The notes: generated from the letters alone by a model not told the origin. A DNA stretch of 64,000 bases from Roseovarius faecimaris (GCF_009762325.1 NZ_CP034348.1:1804501-1868500), one strand, 5' to 3'. Counted from the stretch's first letter, positions 1 to 9,095 are shown. Made by a program: numbers and translations.

Positions 1-1127
1 GCGCTGACGCCAAGGTGATCCATCAGCGGCCCCGCGCAGTGATGACCCGCACGCACGGCGACGCCCTTTTTGTCGAGGATCGTCGAGATGTCATGCGCAT
101 GGGCCGCCCCCTCCATGGTGAAGGAAAAGATCGCGGCCTTGTCGCGTGTGGTGCCTTGCAGGCCCAGCCAATTCAGCCCCGACAGGCGCTCTTGCGCATA
201 GGCGCTTAGATCGTCCTCATGCGCGGCAATCGCCTCCATGCCGACGCCCATCATATAGTCAAGCGCCACGCCCAGCCCGATGGTCTGCACAATCCCTGGC
301 GTGCCCGCCTCGAACTTCATCGGTGGGTCGTTATAGGTGACAGCCTCCTTGCTGACCTCCTTGATCATATCGCCGCCGCCCATGAAGGGGCGCATCTCAT
401 TCATCCGCTCACGACGCACATAGATCGCACCCGACCCCGAGGGGCCATAAAGCTTGTGCCCGGTGATCGCGTAGAAATCACAGCCGATCTCTTCGACATT
501 CACAGGCATGTGCACCGCCGCCTGAGAGCCATCGACCAGCACCGGCACGCCTTTGGCGCGCGCGGCCTCACAGATCGCTTTCACATCCACCTTGGTACCC
601 AGCACATTGCTGAGCTGGGTGATGGCAATGAGCTTGGTGCGCGGTGTGATCGCGTCGATCACCTTTTGCGGATCGAGCGCACCGGTGGCATCCACATCGA
701 CCCAGGTCAGCTTGACCCCCTGACGCTCGCGCAGGAAATGCCAGGGCACGATATTGGCATGATGTTCCATCACGCTCAGCAGAATTTCGTCGCCCGCCTC
801 CATACGCGGCATGGCCCAGCCATAGGCGACCATGTTGATCCCTTCGGTGGTGCCGGAATTGAGCACGATCTCCTCTTCATCCCGCGCCCCTAGGAACCGC
901 GCAATGATACCGCGCACCGCCTCGTATTTCTCTGTCGCGAGATTGGACAGGAAATGCAGCCCGCGATGCACATTGGCGTATTCCTCGGCATAGGCTCTGG
1001 TGACGGCGTCGATCACCACCTGCGGCTTCTGCGCCGAGGCACCATTATCGAGATAAACCAGCGGCTTGCCATTCACCTCGCGGCTAAGAATGGGAAAATC
1101 GGCGCGGATGGCCTCAACATCAATCAC
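1..1127 (-). CDS. sufS: Cysteine desulfurase SufS (C-terminus outside the window)
   Basis: A PLP-dependent desulfurase that takes sulfur from L-cysteine and hands it as persulfide to the SufBCD scaffold. The visible ~375 residues begin VIDVEAIRADFPIL, as is typical of SufS. The PLP lysine is in AITGHKLYGPSG, and the motif RAGHHCAGPLM carries the catalytic cysteine in the short-loop form that marks group II (SufS) enzymes. The start is GTG at 1127, inside a GTGA overlap with the stop of the upstream membrane gene, which implies translational coupling. Only the last few dozen residues are missing at the left edge. It is the last visible gene of the leftward suf operon. Confidence 0.95.
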   Translation of the reverse strand, partial: MIDVEAIRADFPILSREVNGKPLVYLDNGASAQKPQVVIDAVTRAYAEEYANVHRGLHFLSNLATEKYEAVRGIIARFLGARDEEEIVLNSGTTEGINMVAYGWAMPRMEAGDEILLSVMEHHANIVPWHFLRERQGVKLTWVDVDATGALDPQKVIDAITPRTKLIAITQLSNVLGTKVDVKAICEAARAKGVPVLVDGSQAAVHMPVNVEEIGCDFYAITGHKLYGPSGSGAIYVRRERMNEMRPFMGGGDMIKEVSKEAVTYNDPPMKFEAGTPGIVQTIGLGVALDYMMGVGMEAIAAHEDDLSAYAQERLSGLNWLGLQGTTRDKAAIFSFTMEGAAHAHDISTILDKKGVAVRAGHHCAGPLMDHLGVS

Positions 1128-1738
1128 AGCGTTGTCCCTCCGATGAATAGTCCGCTCAAGATCGCCAGGATCAGGGCCAGCCCGACCACCACCGTCAGGA
1201 ACACGGCCAGCATCAGGATAAACGCCTGCGACAGAGACGTATACCGATGCGCCGCCTTAAGTAGAACCCCCAGGACATAAAGCCCGTAGAAAGAGCCGAT
1301 CAGGGCCAGCAACCCGCCCAGCACCGGCAGCACCAGCCCCAGCACCAGCACCGCGATCTGCAACACCAGGCGCAGAAGCTGCATCCAGGTGATCACGGTC
1401 AGAATGTCTCCAAGCTCACCGCGCCCGCCCCCGATGGCCTGTCCCATGCGGTGCAGTGCAAAGACCGACACGATCAGCGCCGCAAAGAGGATGAGCGTGA
1501 ACAGAAGCGGCGATTGAAAGGCCGCGGGCACCATCATCATACCCGATTGCGGATCCACCGGCGGGTTGATCCCGATCGCCAGGGAATACACGATGGAATT
1601 GAGCACCGACATAAGCACCAGCGCCATCCACAGAAAATTGACCGGCAGGCGCAGGGACAGCAGCTTTTGCGCCGCCGTGGCCGGAGAGCGGATCGTCTCG
1701 ATGATCAGAGCCTGAATGTCATTCGCGGTGAGGGTCAT
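1124..1738 (-). CDS. YIP1-family-like integral membrane protein in the suf operon
   Basis: About 204 residues with roughly five hydrophobic segments and a short cytosolic N-terminus (MTLTANDIQALIIETIRSP). The layout resembles the Yip1-type membrane proteins often found between sufD and sufS in Rhodobacterales. The ATG at 1738 is chosen because it follows GGGAGACC and overlaps the preceding stop in an ATGA; the frame is open further upstream without a ribosome site. Its function is unknown. Being locked between sufD and sufS by overlaps suggests co-translation with the Fe-S machinery, but no Fe-S motif is visible. Confidence 0.8.
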   Translation of the reverse strand: MTLTANDIQALIIETIRSPATAAQKLLSLRLPVNFLWMALVLMSVLNSIVYSLAIGINPPVDPQSGMMMVPAAFQSPLLFTLILFAALIVSVFALHRMGQAIGGGRGELGDILTVITWMQLLRLVLQIAVLVLGLVLPVLGGLLALIGSFYGLYVLGVLLKAAHRYTSLSQAFILMLAVFLTVVVGLALILAILSGLFIGGTTL

Positions 1739-2226
1739 GTGGTCTCCCGGCCCCAGGCCGCAGCGCGCATCGCTGCCAGCCAGAACCATACAAAAAGGGC
1801 GAGCCAGAGCGCGCCGACGATATTGAGCTCAAGCCCCGGACCGACAAACCCCGCCACCAGCCCATGCAAGAGCAGGACCGGGCTTGAGGCCAAAAACGCC
1901 CAGAACAGCGCCATGCGGGCGTCAAAGCCCGAGAGTTTGCCCCCAAGGGCACGCAGGATCAGATAGCTGACGAAGGCAAGCGCATAAAACAGGAGCGGCG
2001 CGATGAAGATCCACGCCATCAGCGTCCCGCCCAGAAGCGGATTGAGCTCCTGACCGGTCAGATGCGCCTCCCGCGCCAGCCGGGGCCACTGCGCAATGAA
2101 AACGACCAGGCAGCCCGCCATCAGAATGACGAGCGCCCGATCCTCACGCGGGCCCATCGCCAGAAGGCGGCGGATCACCCGGCCGGGGCCACGGTAGGTT
2201 GCAACGATGTCCGTCGTGACCGGCAT
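1735..2226 (-). CDS. YIP1-like integral membrane protein, second of a pair
   Basis: A 163-residue protein with a charged N-terminus and four or five hydrophobic helices (around 33-50, 68-90, 105-125 and 135-155). It overlaps sufD by one base (TGATG) and the next membrane gene by four, so sufD and the two membrane genes probably form a coupled unit. Composition and topology resemble the next gene, so the two could form a hetero-oligomer or be old duplicates. No catalytic motif is visible and its role in Fe-S assembly is unproven. Confidence 0.78.
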   Translation of the reverse strand: MPVTTDIVATYRGPGRVIRRLLAMGPREDRALVILMAGCLVVFIAQWPRLAREAHLTGQELNPLLGGTLMAWIFIAPLLFYALAFVSYLILRALGGKLSGFDARMALFWAFLASSPVLLLHGLVAGFVGPGLELNIVGALWLALFVWFWLAAMRAAAWGRETT

Positions 2227-3515
2227 CAGCCGCGCCGCCGCTCCAGCCAGCCTTGCAGCCGGTTCAGGATATCCTCGCGCAGGCCCTCGTCTTCGACCTC
2301 TTCCACCGCTTCAGCGAGGAAGGCGAGGGTCAGAAGGTCGGTGGCCACATCCTGAGAAATGCCCCGTGCGCGCAGATAAAACAGCGCCTCTTCGTCGATC
2401 GCCCCCGAGGTGGAGCCATGCGAACAAGCCACGTCATCGGCATAGATCTCAAGTTCGGGCTTGGCCAGAAACTGGCTGTCTCCATCCAGAAGAAGCGACT
2501 GGCTGATCTGGTAGCCATCGGTTTTCTGAGCGCCTTCCTTGACGAGGATCTTGCCCTGAAACACGCCCGTCGCCCCGTTGCGCAGCACTTTCTTGAACAC
2601 CTGACGGCTTTCGCAGCGCTCGGCGTCATGGGTGATGAACACGGTGTCATCATGGTGAAAATTACCGTCTCCCACGCAGGCCCCGGCAACATGCGCCACG
2701 GCATCATCGCCGGTCATCTCGATCACACATTCATTGCGCGTCAGCACCCCATTCGCGGTCAGCGTGAAGGACTTGAACGCGCTTTCCTGACCCAGGCGCG
2801 CAAACATATGCGTCACTGCCATACGCTCGTGATCGCGGCCCTGCTTGCGCACATGATGGAAGGCCGCGCCATCGGCGATATCCACTTCCATCACCTTGTT
2901 GAAGCGCGCCGCCGCCGGGCCACTTTCCAGAATGGTCAGGTCGGCGCCCGCATCCAGCTTGATCACATGGTGCAGGATCGCGTCGGATGTCGTCGATCTG
3001 TGGTGATACACCAGATGCACGGGTTTGTTCACCTGACCCGTGGCATGGATCACCACGCCATCGGTTGCCATAGCGGTGTTGAGCGTGGCCAGAGGACGCG
3101 CCACAGGGGTCTGTCCGCGCTCTTCAAGCGTGCCATAAAGGTCCTTGGCCCAATGGATATCCATCCGGGTGGCCTCGGCCAGCCGCTCGATGCTCACATT
3201 CTCGCCGCTCAGATCATCGCTCGCCTCCGCGTCGAACTCACCATCGACGAAAACGATCTTGATCCGGTCACGGTTGCCGAAAAGCTCAGCCTCACCCGCG
3301 GTGTCAAACAGCGCCGCGGGTTTTGCCTCGGGCGCGACAAGCGCGTCGGGTCTTGTGTATTTCCAGTATTCATCGCGCCGGTTCGGAAGGCCCGCGGCCC
3401 GCAGCCGGGCAAGCGCACCTTCGCGCAACCCGGTCGCCCAGGCCGCCCCCTCAGGCAGGCTCAGCGCGGCCAGACGGGCCTCGGTGGCATCCAATTTCGC
3501 TTGCGGCAAAGCCAT
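2226..3515 (-). CDS. sufD: Fe-S cluster assembly scaffold subunit SufD
   Basis: A 429-residue partner of SufB in the SufBC2D scaffold that builds Fe-S clusters in the cytosol. The C-terminal core carries VACSHGSTSGAIDEEALFY, which contains the histidine conserved in SufD. The ATG at 3515 overlaps the sufC stop by one base (TGATG); an in-frame GTG lies one codon earlier. It sits directly downstream of sufC, as in most suf operons. Assignment as SufD rather than SufB is clear because sufB is present upstream and this protein lacks the SufB cysteine block. Confidence 0.95.
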   Translation of the reverse strand: MALPQAKLDATEARLAALSLPEGAAWATGLREGALARLRAAGLPNRRDEYWKYTRPDALVAPEAKPAALFDTAGEAELFGNRDRIKIVFVDGEFDAEASDDLSGENVSIERLAEATRMDIHWAKDLYGTLEERGQTPVARPLATLNTAMATDGVVIHATGQVNKPVHLVYHHRSTTSDAILHHVIKLDAGADLTILESGPAAARFNKVMEVDIADGAAFHHVRKQGRDHERMAVTHMFARLGQESAFKSFTLTANGVLTRNECVIEMTGDDAVAHVAGACVGDGNFHHDDTVFITHDAERCESRQVFKKVLRNGATGVFQGKILVKEGAQKTDGYQISQSLLLDGDSQFLAKPELEIYADDVACSHGSTSGAIDEEALFYLRARGISQDVATDLLTLAFLAEAVEEVEDEGLREDILNRLQGWLERRRG

Positions 3516-4270
3516 CACGCCACCTCCGCGAGGATGTCGCCATAGCCGTTGTTCTCGACCTCAAGCGCCAGCTCGGGCCCGCCGGATTTCACGATCTTCC
3601 CGTCGGCCATGATATGCACAACGTCAGGTTTGATATGATCCAGCAAGCGCTGATAGTGGGTGATCACCAGAAACCCCCGGCCCTCGTCGCGCAGCGCATT
3701 CACCCCTTCGGCCACGAGTTTCATCGCGTCTACATCGAGGCCCGAGTCGGTCTCGTCGAGGATGCACATCTTCGGCTCCAGCATCGCCATCTGCAGGATC
3801 TCGTTGCGCTTTTTCTCGCCGCCGGAGAAACCCACATTCACCGGACGTTTCAGCATATCGGCGTCGATCTTCAGTGTCTTGGCCTTTTCGCGCACGAGCT
3901 TGAGGAAATCCGCAGCACTCAGTTCGTCCTCGCCACGCGCCTTGCGCTGCGCATTCATCGCCGTGCGAAGGAAGGTCATGTTGCCCACGCCGGGGATCTC
4001 AACGGGATACTGAAACGCAAGGAAAATGCCCGCCGCCGCGCGCTCTTCGGGTTCCATCTCAAGGATATCCTCGCCCTCCAGCGTGGCCGAGCCCTTGGTC
4101 ACCTCATAGCCGTCCTTGCCCGACAGAACATAGGACAGCGTTGATTTGCCCGACCCGTTCGGGCCCATGATCGCATGGACCTTTCCGGCCTCGACCGTCA
4201 GGTTCACACCTTTGAGGATCGACTTGTCCTCTTCTTCAAGATCAACGTGCAGGTCTTTGATTTCCAACAT
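3515..4270 (-). CDS. sufC: Fe-S assembly ATPase SufC
   Basis: A 251-residue ABC-type ATPase that powers conformational change in the SufBC2D complex; it is not a transporter. Walker A is GPNGSGKST near residue 38, the signature is FSGGEKKRNE, and Walker B reads ILDETDSGLD, whose DETDSGLD form is typical of SufC. Length fits the family exactly. Four accessory genes separate it from sufB, whereas sufD follows immediately. Confidence 0.97.
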   Translation of the reverse strand: MLEIKDLHVDLEEEDKSILKGVNLTVEAGKVHAIMGPNGSGKSTLSYVLSGKDGYEVTKGSATLEGEDILEMEPEERAAAGIFLAFQYPVEIPGVGNMTFLRTAMNAQRKARGEDELSAADFLKLVREKAKTLKIDADMLKRPVNVGFSGGEKKRNEILQMAMLEPKMCILDETDSGLDVDAMKLVAEGVNALRDEGRGFLVITHYQRLLDHIKPDVVHIMADGKIVKSGGPELALEVENNGYGDILAEVA

Positions 4271-4304
4271 GGTCTTCAGGTCCTCTCATATATCCAGACC
4301 CGGC

Positions 4305-4907
4305 TCAGGGCTGGGTCATCATCCGTATGATTTCAATCAGTTTGTCGGCCGGAACCGGTCTTGGTTTCACCTCGAACCGCGCCAGTCGCCCGACCATTTG
4401 CGGGCTGCCGATATAGGGCTCGACCTTGTGGTACTGACGACGCTTGGCATAGTCGTCGATCAGCACCGTGACGGGCTTGAGCGTACGAAACGCCGTTGCC
4501 AGCGCGCAGCCGGGACGGAAACGGCCATCGACCAGCACCACATCGGGTTGGCGAAACTCCGCCAGATCCCAGACCTCAAGCGGGTAACGCGCGAACCGCT
4601 CCCAGCCGCTGTGATCCGCCGGGTGGCCCCATTTCTTGGTCGGACCGATGTCAGACCATATCACGTCGATCTGCGTGCCGCCCGCAGGCGGGTTCTGCTC
4701 GAACCAGGCGCGCATATCCTGCGCCCAGGCCTTGTCGCTCTCCACGGAAAACACCTGTTTTCCGGGCATCTCGGACGCCATCACGGTTGACCCGCCCGAG
4801 CCATATTCCAGGATCACCGACGCCGCCTCATACGCCGCACGCACGGCCTCCGCCTCTTCGGCGGGCATGGTCAGCACGGGGCGGTCTATGCGGGTCGCGG
4901 CGTCCAT
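4305..4907 (-). CDS. Class I SAM methyltransferase-like protein of unknown substrate
   Basis: A 200-residue soluble protein with a Rossmann-like motif ILEYGSGGSTVMAS (about residues 34-47), resembling motif I of SAM methyltransferases, followed by FSVESDK (motif II acidic position) and DVVLVDGRFR (motif IV-like). The pattern fits small class I methyltransferases found beside suf genes in roseobacters. The ATG at 4907 lies one base after the preceding stop; a TTG three codons upstream is the alternative. A substrate cannot be read from the sequence, and position between sufB and sufC suggests only co-expression. Confidence 0.7.
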   Translation of the reverse strand: MDAATRIDRPVLTMPAEEAEAVRAAYEAASVILEYGSGGSTVMASEMPGKQVFSVESDKAWAQDMRAWFEQNPPAGGTQIDVIWSDIGPTKKWGHPADHSGWERFARYPLEVWDLAEFRQPDVVLVDGRFRPGCALATAFRTLKPVTVLIDDYAKRRQYHKVEPYIGSPQMVGRLARFEVKPRPVPADKLIEIIRMMTQP

Positions 4908-4908
4908 C

Positions 4909-5223
4909 TCAGGCAAGCACCACCGCGGTGCCCGAGGCCGAGACCATCAGCATTGAATTGCCCACCACCTCGTAATCGAGATCGACCCCCACAACCGCAT
5001 TGGCCCCCTTGGCGCGGGCGCGCTCTTCCAGTTCATAGAGCGCCGTGTCGCGGGCATCCTGTAGCTTGCTCTCATACGCGCCCGAGCGGCCACCGACGAT
5101 ATCGGTGATCGAGGCGAAGATATCGCGCACAACATTTGCGCCCATGATCGCTTCGCCCACGACAATGCCCACGTACTCGGTGATCTGGCGGCCTTCGACC
5201 GAATTCGTTGTGGTGATGATCAT
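4909..5223 (-). CDS. YbjQ/UPF0145 family protein
   Basis: A 104-residue protein that spans the YbjQ family almost exactly: an N-terminal strand with [11 protein letters not shown], the central [22 protein letters not shown], then [17 protein letters not shown]. The family forms small homopentamers and has been called a putative heavy-metal-binding domain, but its biochemical role is not established. It overlaps the upstream small membrane gene by ATGA. A metal-related function beside Fe-S assembly genes would be attractive, but that is inference. Confidence 0.88.
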   Translation of the reverse strand: MIITTTNSVEGRQITEYVGIVVGEAIMGANVVRDIFASITDIVGGRSGAYESKLQDARDTALYELEERARAKGANAVVGVDLDYEVVGNSMLMVSASGTAVVLA

Positions 5224-5444
5224 CTCTTGCTCCTTTGCCGGTCGGCCATGGCTTCCAGTGGTTTGGCGATGAGACGGGCAACCAGCCAGCCAAGCAAAGC
5301 GCCCGTGGAGATATAGATGAACGGGTTGCCCAGGTTCGACATATTGACAAGCACGACACCGATACCTCCGCCGATGGCAGGCATCACGAAGGGCAGCACC
5401 GTGGCAACCTTTTGCACAAATGGCTCGGATTGATCAGTCATCAT
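5220..5444 (-). CDS. Small two-helix membrane protein
   Basis: A 74-residue protein ([19 protein letters not shown]) with two hydrophobic helices separated by a short loop and a basic C-terminus. The ATG at 5444 is chosen for the GAGG six bases upstream; the open frame runs 16 codons further without a ribosome site. Its end overlaps the YbjQ gene. No family was recognised. Membrane location is likely and function unknown. Confidence 0.65.
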   Translation of the reverse strand: MMTDQSEPFVQKVATVLPFVMPAIGGGIGVVLVNMSNLGNPFIYISTGALLGWLVARLIAKPLEAMADRQRSKR

Positions 5445-5516
5445 GACGAACCTCAGATGGCTGTCGTGCGGCAGTTGCACGGGAGCGGTCATGCTTAAAT
5501 CCGGCTGTGCTCATGA

Positions 5517-5774
5517 TCATTTCCACTTGTCCAACTGGCGCTCTTGATCAGAAATCTGAGCAACGAAGTAGAGATAGAGCACCCAAAGCCCGAAGAGCGA
5601 TGCAGGTGTCAATGTCAGCGCCATGACCTTCCACACGATCGCACCCTCCTCTCCGGGCCAAAAGACGACCAGTATGAGAAGCGGTAGGAAAAACACCAGG
5701 GGAAGGAACGCCCCCACCAGAAGCTTCTGCTGAAGCAGTGGCGATGAGAGCTTGTCTTTCAGGCGCCGGAGCAT
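5517..5774 (-). CDS. Small two-helix membrane protein next to sufB
   Basis: An 85-residue protein with an amphipathic basic N-terminus (MLRRLKDKLSSPLLQQKLL), two transmembrane helices (about 20-42 and 48-72) and a charged C-terminus ending DQERQLDKWK. It begins three bases after the sufB stop, so it is almost certainly co-transcribed. No conserved catalytic motif is visible. It forms a pair with the similarly sized membrane protein downstream. Confidence 0.7.
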   Translation of the reverse strand: MLRRLKDKLSSPLLQQKLLVGAFLPLVFFLPLLILVVFWPGEEGAIVWKVMALTLTPASLFGLWVLYLYFVAQISDQERQLDKWK

Positions 5775-5777
5775 ATG

Positions 5778-7298
5778 TCACCCCACCGACCCTTCAAGCG
5801 AAATCGCCACAAGCTGTTGCGCTTCCATGGCAAATTCCATCGGCAGGGCTTGCAGCACGTCCTTGCAGAAGCCGTTGACGACAAGCGCCACCGCCTCTTC
5901 CTCGTCCATGCCGCGCTGGCGGCAATAGAAAAGCTGGTCGTCATCCACCTTGGATGTGGTCGCCTCATGCTCCACGCGGGAGGAATTGTTCTTTACCTCG
6001 ATATAAGGCACCGTATGCGCCCCGCATTTGTCGCCGATCAGCAGGCTATCACACTGGGTGTAATTCCGGCTGTTCTTGGCCTTGGGGTGCATCGAGACAA
6101 GCCCGCGATAGGTGTTCTGCGCCTTGCCGGCGCTGATCCCCTTGGACACGATCCGCGACTTGGTGTTGCGCCCCAGATGCACCATTTTCGTGCCGGTATC
6201 GGCCTGCTGCATGTTGTTGGTGATGGCAATCGAGTAGAACTCGCCCTGGCTGTCATTGCCGCGCAGGATGCAGCTGGGGTATTTCCAGGTCACGGCCGAG
6301 CCTGTCTCGACCTGCGTCCACATCACCTTGGCACGGTCGCCCCGGCAATCGGCGCGTTTGGTCACGAAATTATAGATCCCGCCCTTGCCGTTTTCATCGC
6401 CCGGGAACCAGTTTTGAACGGTGGAATATTTCACCTCGGCATCTTCCTCGATGACGATCTCCACCACAGCGGCATGCAGCTGCGCGATGTCCCGCTGCGG
6501 CGCGGTGCAGCCTTCCAGATAGCTGACGTAAGAGCCCTTGTCGGCAATGATCAGCGTCCGCTCGAACTGGCCGGTGTTTTCGGCATTGATCCGGAAATAG
6601 GTGCTGAGCTCCATCGGACAGCGCACGCCCGGCGGCACATAGACGAACGACCCATCCGAGAAGACCGCGCTGTTCAGCGTGGCATAGAAATTGTCACTGA
6701 CCGGCACGACCGAGCCGAGGTACTTCTTCACCAGCTCCGGGTGCTCTTTGATCGCTTCGGAGATCGAGCAGAAGATCACCCCTGCCTTTTTCAGCTCTTC
6801 CTGGAAGGTCGTCCCGACCGAGACGCTGTCAAACACCGCGTCCACCGCCACTTTGCGGCCTTCGGCAGGGGCATCCTCGGCCCCTTCTACACCGGCCAGG
6901 ATCATCTGTTCCTTCAGCGGGATGCCCAGTTTTTCATAGGTGGCCAGAAGCTTGGGATCGACCTCATCCAGTGACTTTGGCTTCGTCTCCATCGACTTCG
7001 GGCGCGCATAATAATACTGATCCTGAAAGTCGATCTCGGGATAGTCGACCATCGCCCAATCCGGCTCTTCCAGCTTCAGCCAGCGTTCATAGGCCGCCAG
7101 CCGCCACTCGGTCATCCACTCGGGCTCTTCGTTTTTCTCCGAGATCAGCCGCACGATGTCCGGCGTCAGCCCCTTGGGGGCGTACTCCATCTCGATCTCG
7201 GTTTCCCAGCCGTATTTATAGGTGCTGACCTGACGAACCGCGTCGACCGTTTCCTGATCCACACCGTCCTTGACTTGCGTGTCATCCAATGCAGGCAT
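5778..7298 (-). CDS. sufB: Fe-S cluster assembly scaffold subunit SufB
   Basis: A 506-residue core scaffold subunit on which the nascent cluster forms. The C-terminal half holds [15 protein letters not shown] and [18 protein letters not shown], the conserved cysteine and glutamate regions. The N-terminal region is the usual SufB extension. The ATG at 7298 is taken because GAGGGAGA sits just upstream; an in-frame GTG six codons earlier overlaps the desulfurase stop. First scaffold gene of the operon, downstream of iscR and a desulfurase. Confidence 0.96.
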   Translation of the reverse strand: MPALDDTQVKDGVDQETVDAVRQVSTYKYGWETEIEMEYAPKGLTPDIVRLISEKNEEPEWMTEWRLAAYERWLKLEEPDWAMVDYPEIDFQDQYYYARPKSMETKPKSLDEVDPKLLATYEKLGIPLKEQMILAGVEGAEDAPAEGRKVAVDAVFDSVSVGTTFQEELKKAGVIFCSISEAIKEHPELVKKYLGSVVPVSDNFYATLNSAVFSDGSFVYVPPGVRCPMELSTYFRINAENTGQFERTLIIADKGSYVSYLEGCTAPQRDIAQLHAAVVEIVIEEDAEVKYSTVQNWFPGDENGKGGIYNFVTKRADCRGDRAKVMWTQVETGSAVTWKYPSCILRGNDSQGEFYSIAITNNMQQADTGTKMVHLGRNTKSRIVSKGISAGKAQNTYRGLVSMHPKAKNSRNYTQCDSLLIGDKCGAHTVPYIEVKNNSSRVEHEATTSKVDDDQLFYCRQRGMDEEEAVALVVNGFCKDVLQALPMEFAMEAQQLVAISLEGSVG

Positions 7299-7312
7299 GT
7301 CGTCTCCCTCTT

Positions 7313-8398
7313 TCACGCCGCTCGGGCGCGGTGTTTGTCTCTTGCGGCGCGCCAGGTTTGTGCAAAGCGGCGCACGTCGTCTTCTGTCGTCTCCGGCCCG
7401 AGCGACACCCTGATCGCGGATGCCGCCTCGCGCTCGTCAAAGCCCATCGCCGTCAGGACGCGGCTCGTCTTCACCTTCCCGCTGGAGCAGGCCGACCCGG
7501 CTGAGACGGCAAATCCGGCAAGATCCATCTGCATCACCTGTGTCTCGCCTTTCCAGCCCGGCGACAGGATGCAGGAGGTGTTGGGAAGCCGCTCCTCCGA
7601 TTTCCCGACAAAAATAGTCTCATTAGAGGATTCCTCAAGGGACAATTCTAGAATGTTTCTAAGTTTTTCAACTTCACCCCAGACGCCGCTTTCCAGATCC
7701 CGCATCGCTGCTTCAACTGCGGCCCCGAACCCTGCGATTCCAATGACATTTTCCGTACCTGACCGGCGACCCATCTCTTGCCCGCCTCCAAGCGCCAGTG
7801 GTGTGATATCCAACCCTTGCCGCAGGATCAGCGCGCCCACCCCCTTTGGCCCGCCAAGCTTGTGGGCCGAGCAAATGGCCATATCCGCCCCGGACCAGGC
7901 AAAAGAGAACGGCATACGCCCCAGCGCCTGGGTGATATCCAGACACAGCCAGTCCGCCCGCGCCTGCCCGAAAGGATACTGCCCGTCGATCTGCTCCGGC
8001 GGGTTTGTGATCACCCCGGTTTCGGAATTGGCCAACCCCATGGCCAGCGTATGCCCCGGCCCTTTAGGCCTCTCTGGCCAATTGTGCATACGCACCTGCG
8101 CCCAGAGCGCATCATGCGCGGTCTCCTGCACCAGAACATCGCAACCCTCGGGCAGATCGCCCAGAACGCGTGCCGCTTCGGTGGCCCCGCTGGTGAATAT
8201 CACCTCCTGCGGACGACACCCGACCGCCGCCGCCACCTGACCGCGTGCGCGTTCAATCAACCCCTTCGCCGCGCGACCCTCGGCATGCACGCTGGACGGG
8301 TTGCCCACCACGTCCATCGCCTCAATCATCGCGGCACGGGCCTCGGCGCGCAACGGCGCGGTCGCGTTGTAATCAAGATAGACCCGCTTCACTGCCAA
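7313..8398 (-). CDS. Class V aminotransferase / IscS-type cysteine desulfurase
   Basis: A 361-residue desulfurase of the IscS/NifS group. It shows the N-terminal [37 protein letters not shown], the PLP lysine in [10 protein letters not shown] and the long-loop cysteine [10 protein letters not shown]. It is shorter than the ~400 residues of E. coli IscS. It is the second desulfurase of this operon (SufS is at the far end), so the two may serve different acceptors. Codons around 7610-7680 (residues ~240-262) are visibly AT-richer than the flanks, which may mark a variable surface segment. Confidence 0.9.
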   Translation of the reverse strand: MAVKRVYLDYNATAPLRAEARAAMIEAMDVVGNPSSVHAEGRAAKGLIERARGQVAAAVGCRPQEVIFTSGATEAARVLGDLPEGCDVLVQETAHDALWAQVRMHNWPERPKGPGHTLAMGLANSETGVITNPPEQIDGQYPFGQARADWLCLDITQALGRMPFSFAWSGADMAICSAHKLGGPKGVGALILRQGLDITPLALGGGQEMGRRSGTENVIGIAGFGAAVEAAMRDLESGVWGEVEKLRNILELSLEESSNETIFVGKSEERLPNTSCILSPGWKGETQVMQMDLAGFAVSAGSACSSGKVKTSRVLTAMGFDEREAASAIRVSLGPETTEDDVRRFAQTWRAARDKHRARAA

Positions 8399-8431
8399 GC
8401 CCCTCTTTCATTGTTCCAAAAATACTCACAT

Positions 8432-8452
8432 AGAAAATTCGCAGAATTTTCT
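8432..8452. repeat. AT-rich perfect 9-3-9 inverted repeat between iscR and the desulfurase gene
   Basis: AGAAAATTC (8432-8440), spacer GCA, then GAATTTTCT (8444-8452). The stem is perfect but not GC-rich and has no long T-run, so it may be a transcript-processing or attenuation hairpin, or a protein-binding site, in the 67-base gap between the first two genes of the suf operon. Confidence 0.6.
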
Positions 8453-8465
8453 TGCCGCGCCCCGG

Positions 8466-8927
8466 TCACTCGTCATCCACCACGGCAAAGAGATTGGGCA
8501 CCGCCGGGCATGGGGCCAGCGTGTTCTCGACCACGTCGCTCAGCCTTGTCTGATGCAGAAACACATAGACATGCGCGCTCAGCCCTTCCCAAAGCCGGTT
8601 GGTCATCGATTGCGCCCGCGACCCGCTCGTCGCCCCCGACGCCCCTGCCCCCTTGTGCAGCGCGTCCACCGTTTCATCGACTGCCGCCAGGACCTCCGTC
8701 ACCCGGATTTCCGAAGCTGGCCGCGCCAAACGGTACCCGCCACCTGGCCCGCGCACCGAAGTCACAAGATCGGCCCGGCGCAACTTCACGAAAAGCTGTT
8801 CCAGATAGGGCAGTGAAATATCCTGCCGTCTGGCGACATCCCCCAGCGTCACCAGCCCGTCACGCTCCTGAAGCGCGATATCGGCCAGGGCCACCATCGC
8901 ATATCGTCCCTTGGTGCTGAGTTTCAT
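8466..8927 (-). CDS. iscR: Rrf2-family iron-sulfur regulator IscR (single-cysteine type)
   Basis: A 153-residue Rrf2 winged-helix repressor that tunes the suf operon to Fe-S or iron status. The N-terminus MKLSTKGRYAMVALADIAL and the recognition segment ISLPYLEQLFVKLRRADLV are canonical, as is RGPGGGYRLAR (wing). The three clustered cysteines that hold [2Fe-2S] in E. coli IscR are absent: the corresponding loop reads KGAGASGATSG, and the only cysteine is at 140 near the C-terminus. A one-cysteine IscR of this kind has been described in Rhodobacter sphaeroides as an unusual Fe-S binder. First gene of the operon; the promoter region holds an Irr-type palindrome. Confidence 0.93.
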   Translation of the reverse strand: MKLSTKGRYAMVALADIALQERDGLVTLGDVARRQDISLPYLEQLFVKLRRADLVTSVRGPGGGYRLARPASEIRVTEVLAAVDETVDALHKGAGASGATSGSRAQSMTNRLWEGLSAHVYVFLHQTRLSDVVENTLAPCPAVPNLFAVVDDE

Positions 8928-9007
8928 CGTTTTTCCTCTTGCGAATTGATTGACCTTGGCGCGCGCAGGTCTTATCTCGCTTGCAGCCCATCCGGCACAG
9001 GCTGGAA

Positions 9008-9024
9008 CTTAGAAAGGTTCTAAG
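9008..9024. promoter_or_regulatory. Irr/ICE-type iron-control palindrome upstream of iscR
   Basis: CTTAGAA AGG TTCTAAG is a perfect 7-3-7 inverted repeat. Its core TTAGAA-N3-TTCTAA matches the Irr box (ICE) consensus known from alphaproteobacteria. It lies 81 bases upstream of the iscR start and 72 bases upstream of the divergent hydrolase start, so it could serve either promoter; iron control of the suf operon is the likelier role. Confidence 0.75.
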
Positions 9025-9095
9025 ATGTCTGAGCGATTTCGTCAAGAAATCTGAGCAGCGCTTAACGGACCCAAGACGAAGGATTGCAGGCGCAC

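Noticed and set aside
2253-3545. Long plus-strand open frame of 430 codons opposite sufD
   Set aside because: An antisense shadow of sufD caused by GC-rich codon use; no ribosome site or domain is visible.
7635-7660. ICE-like sequence (TTCTAGAA, TTCTAAG) inside the desulfurase gene
   Set aside because: It does not form the 7-3-7 dyad and lies in coding sequence; it is probably a chance match in an AT-rich patch.
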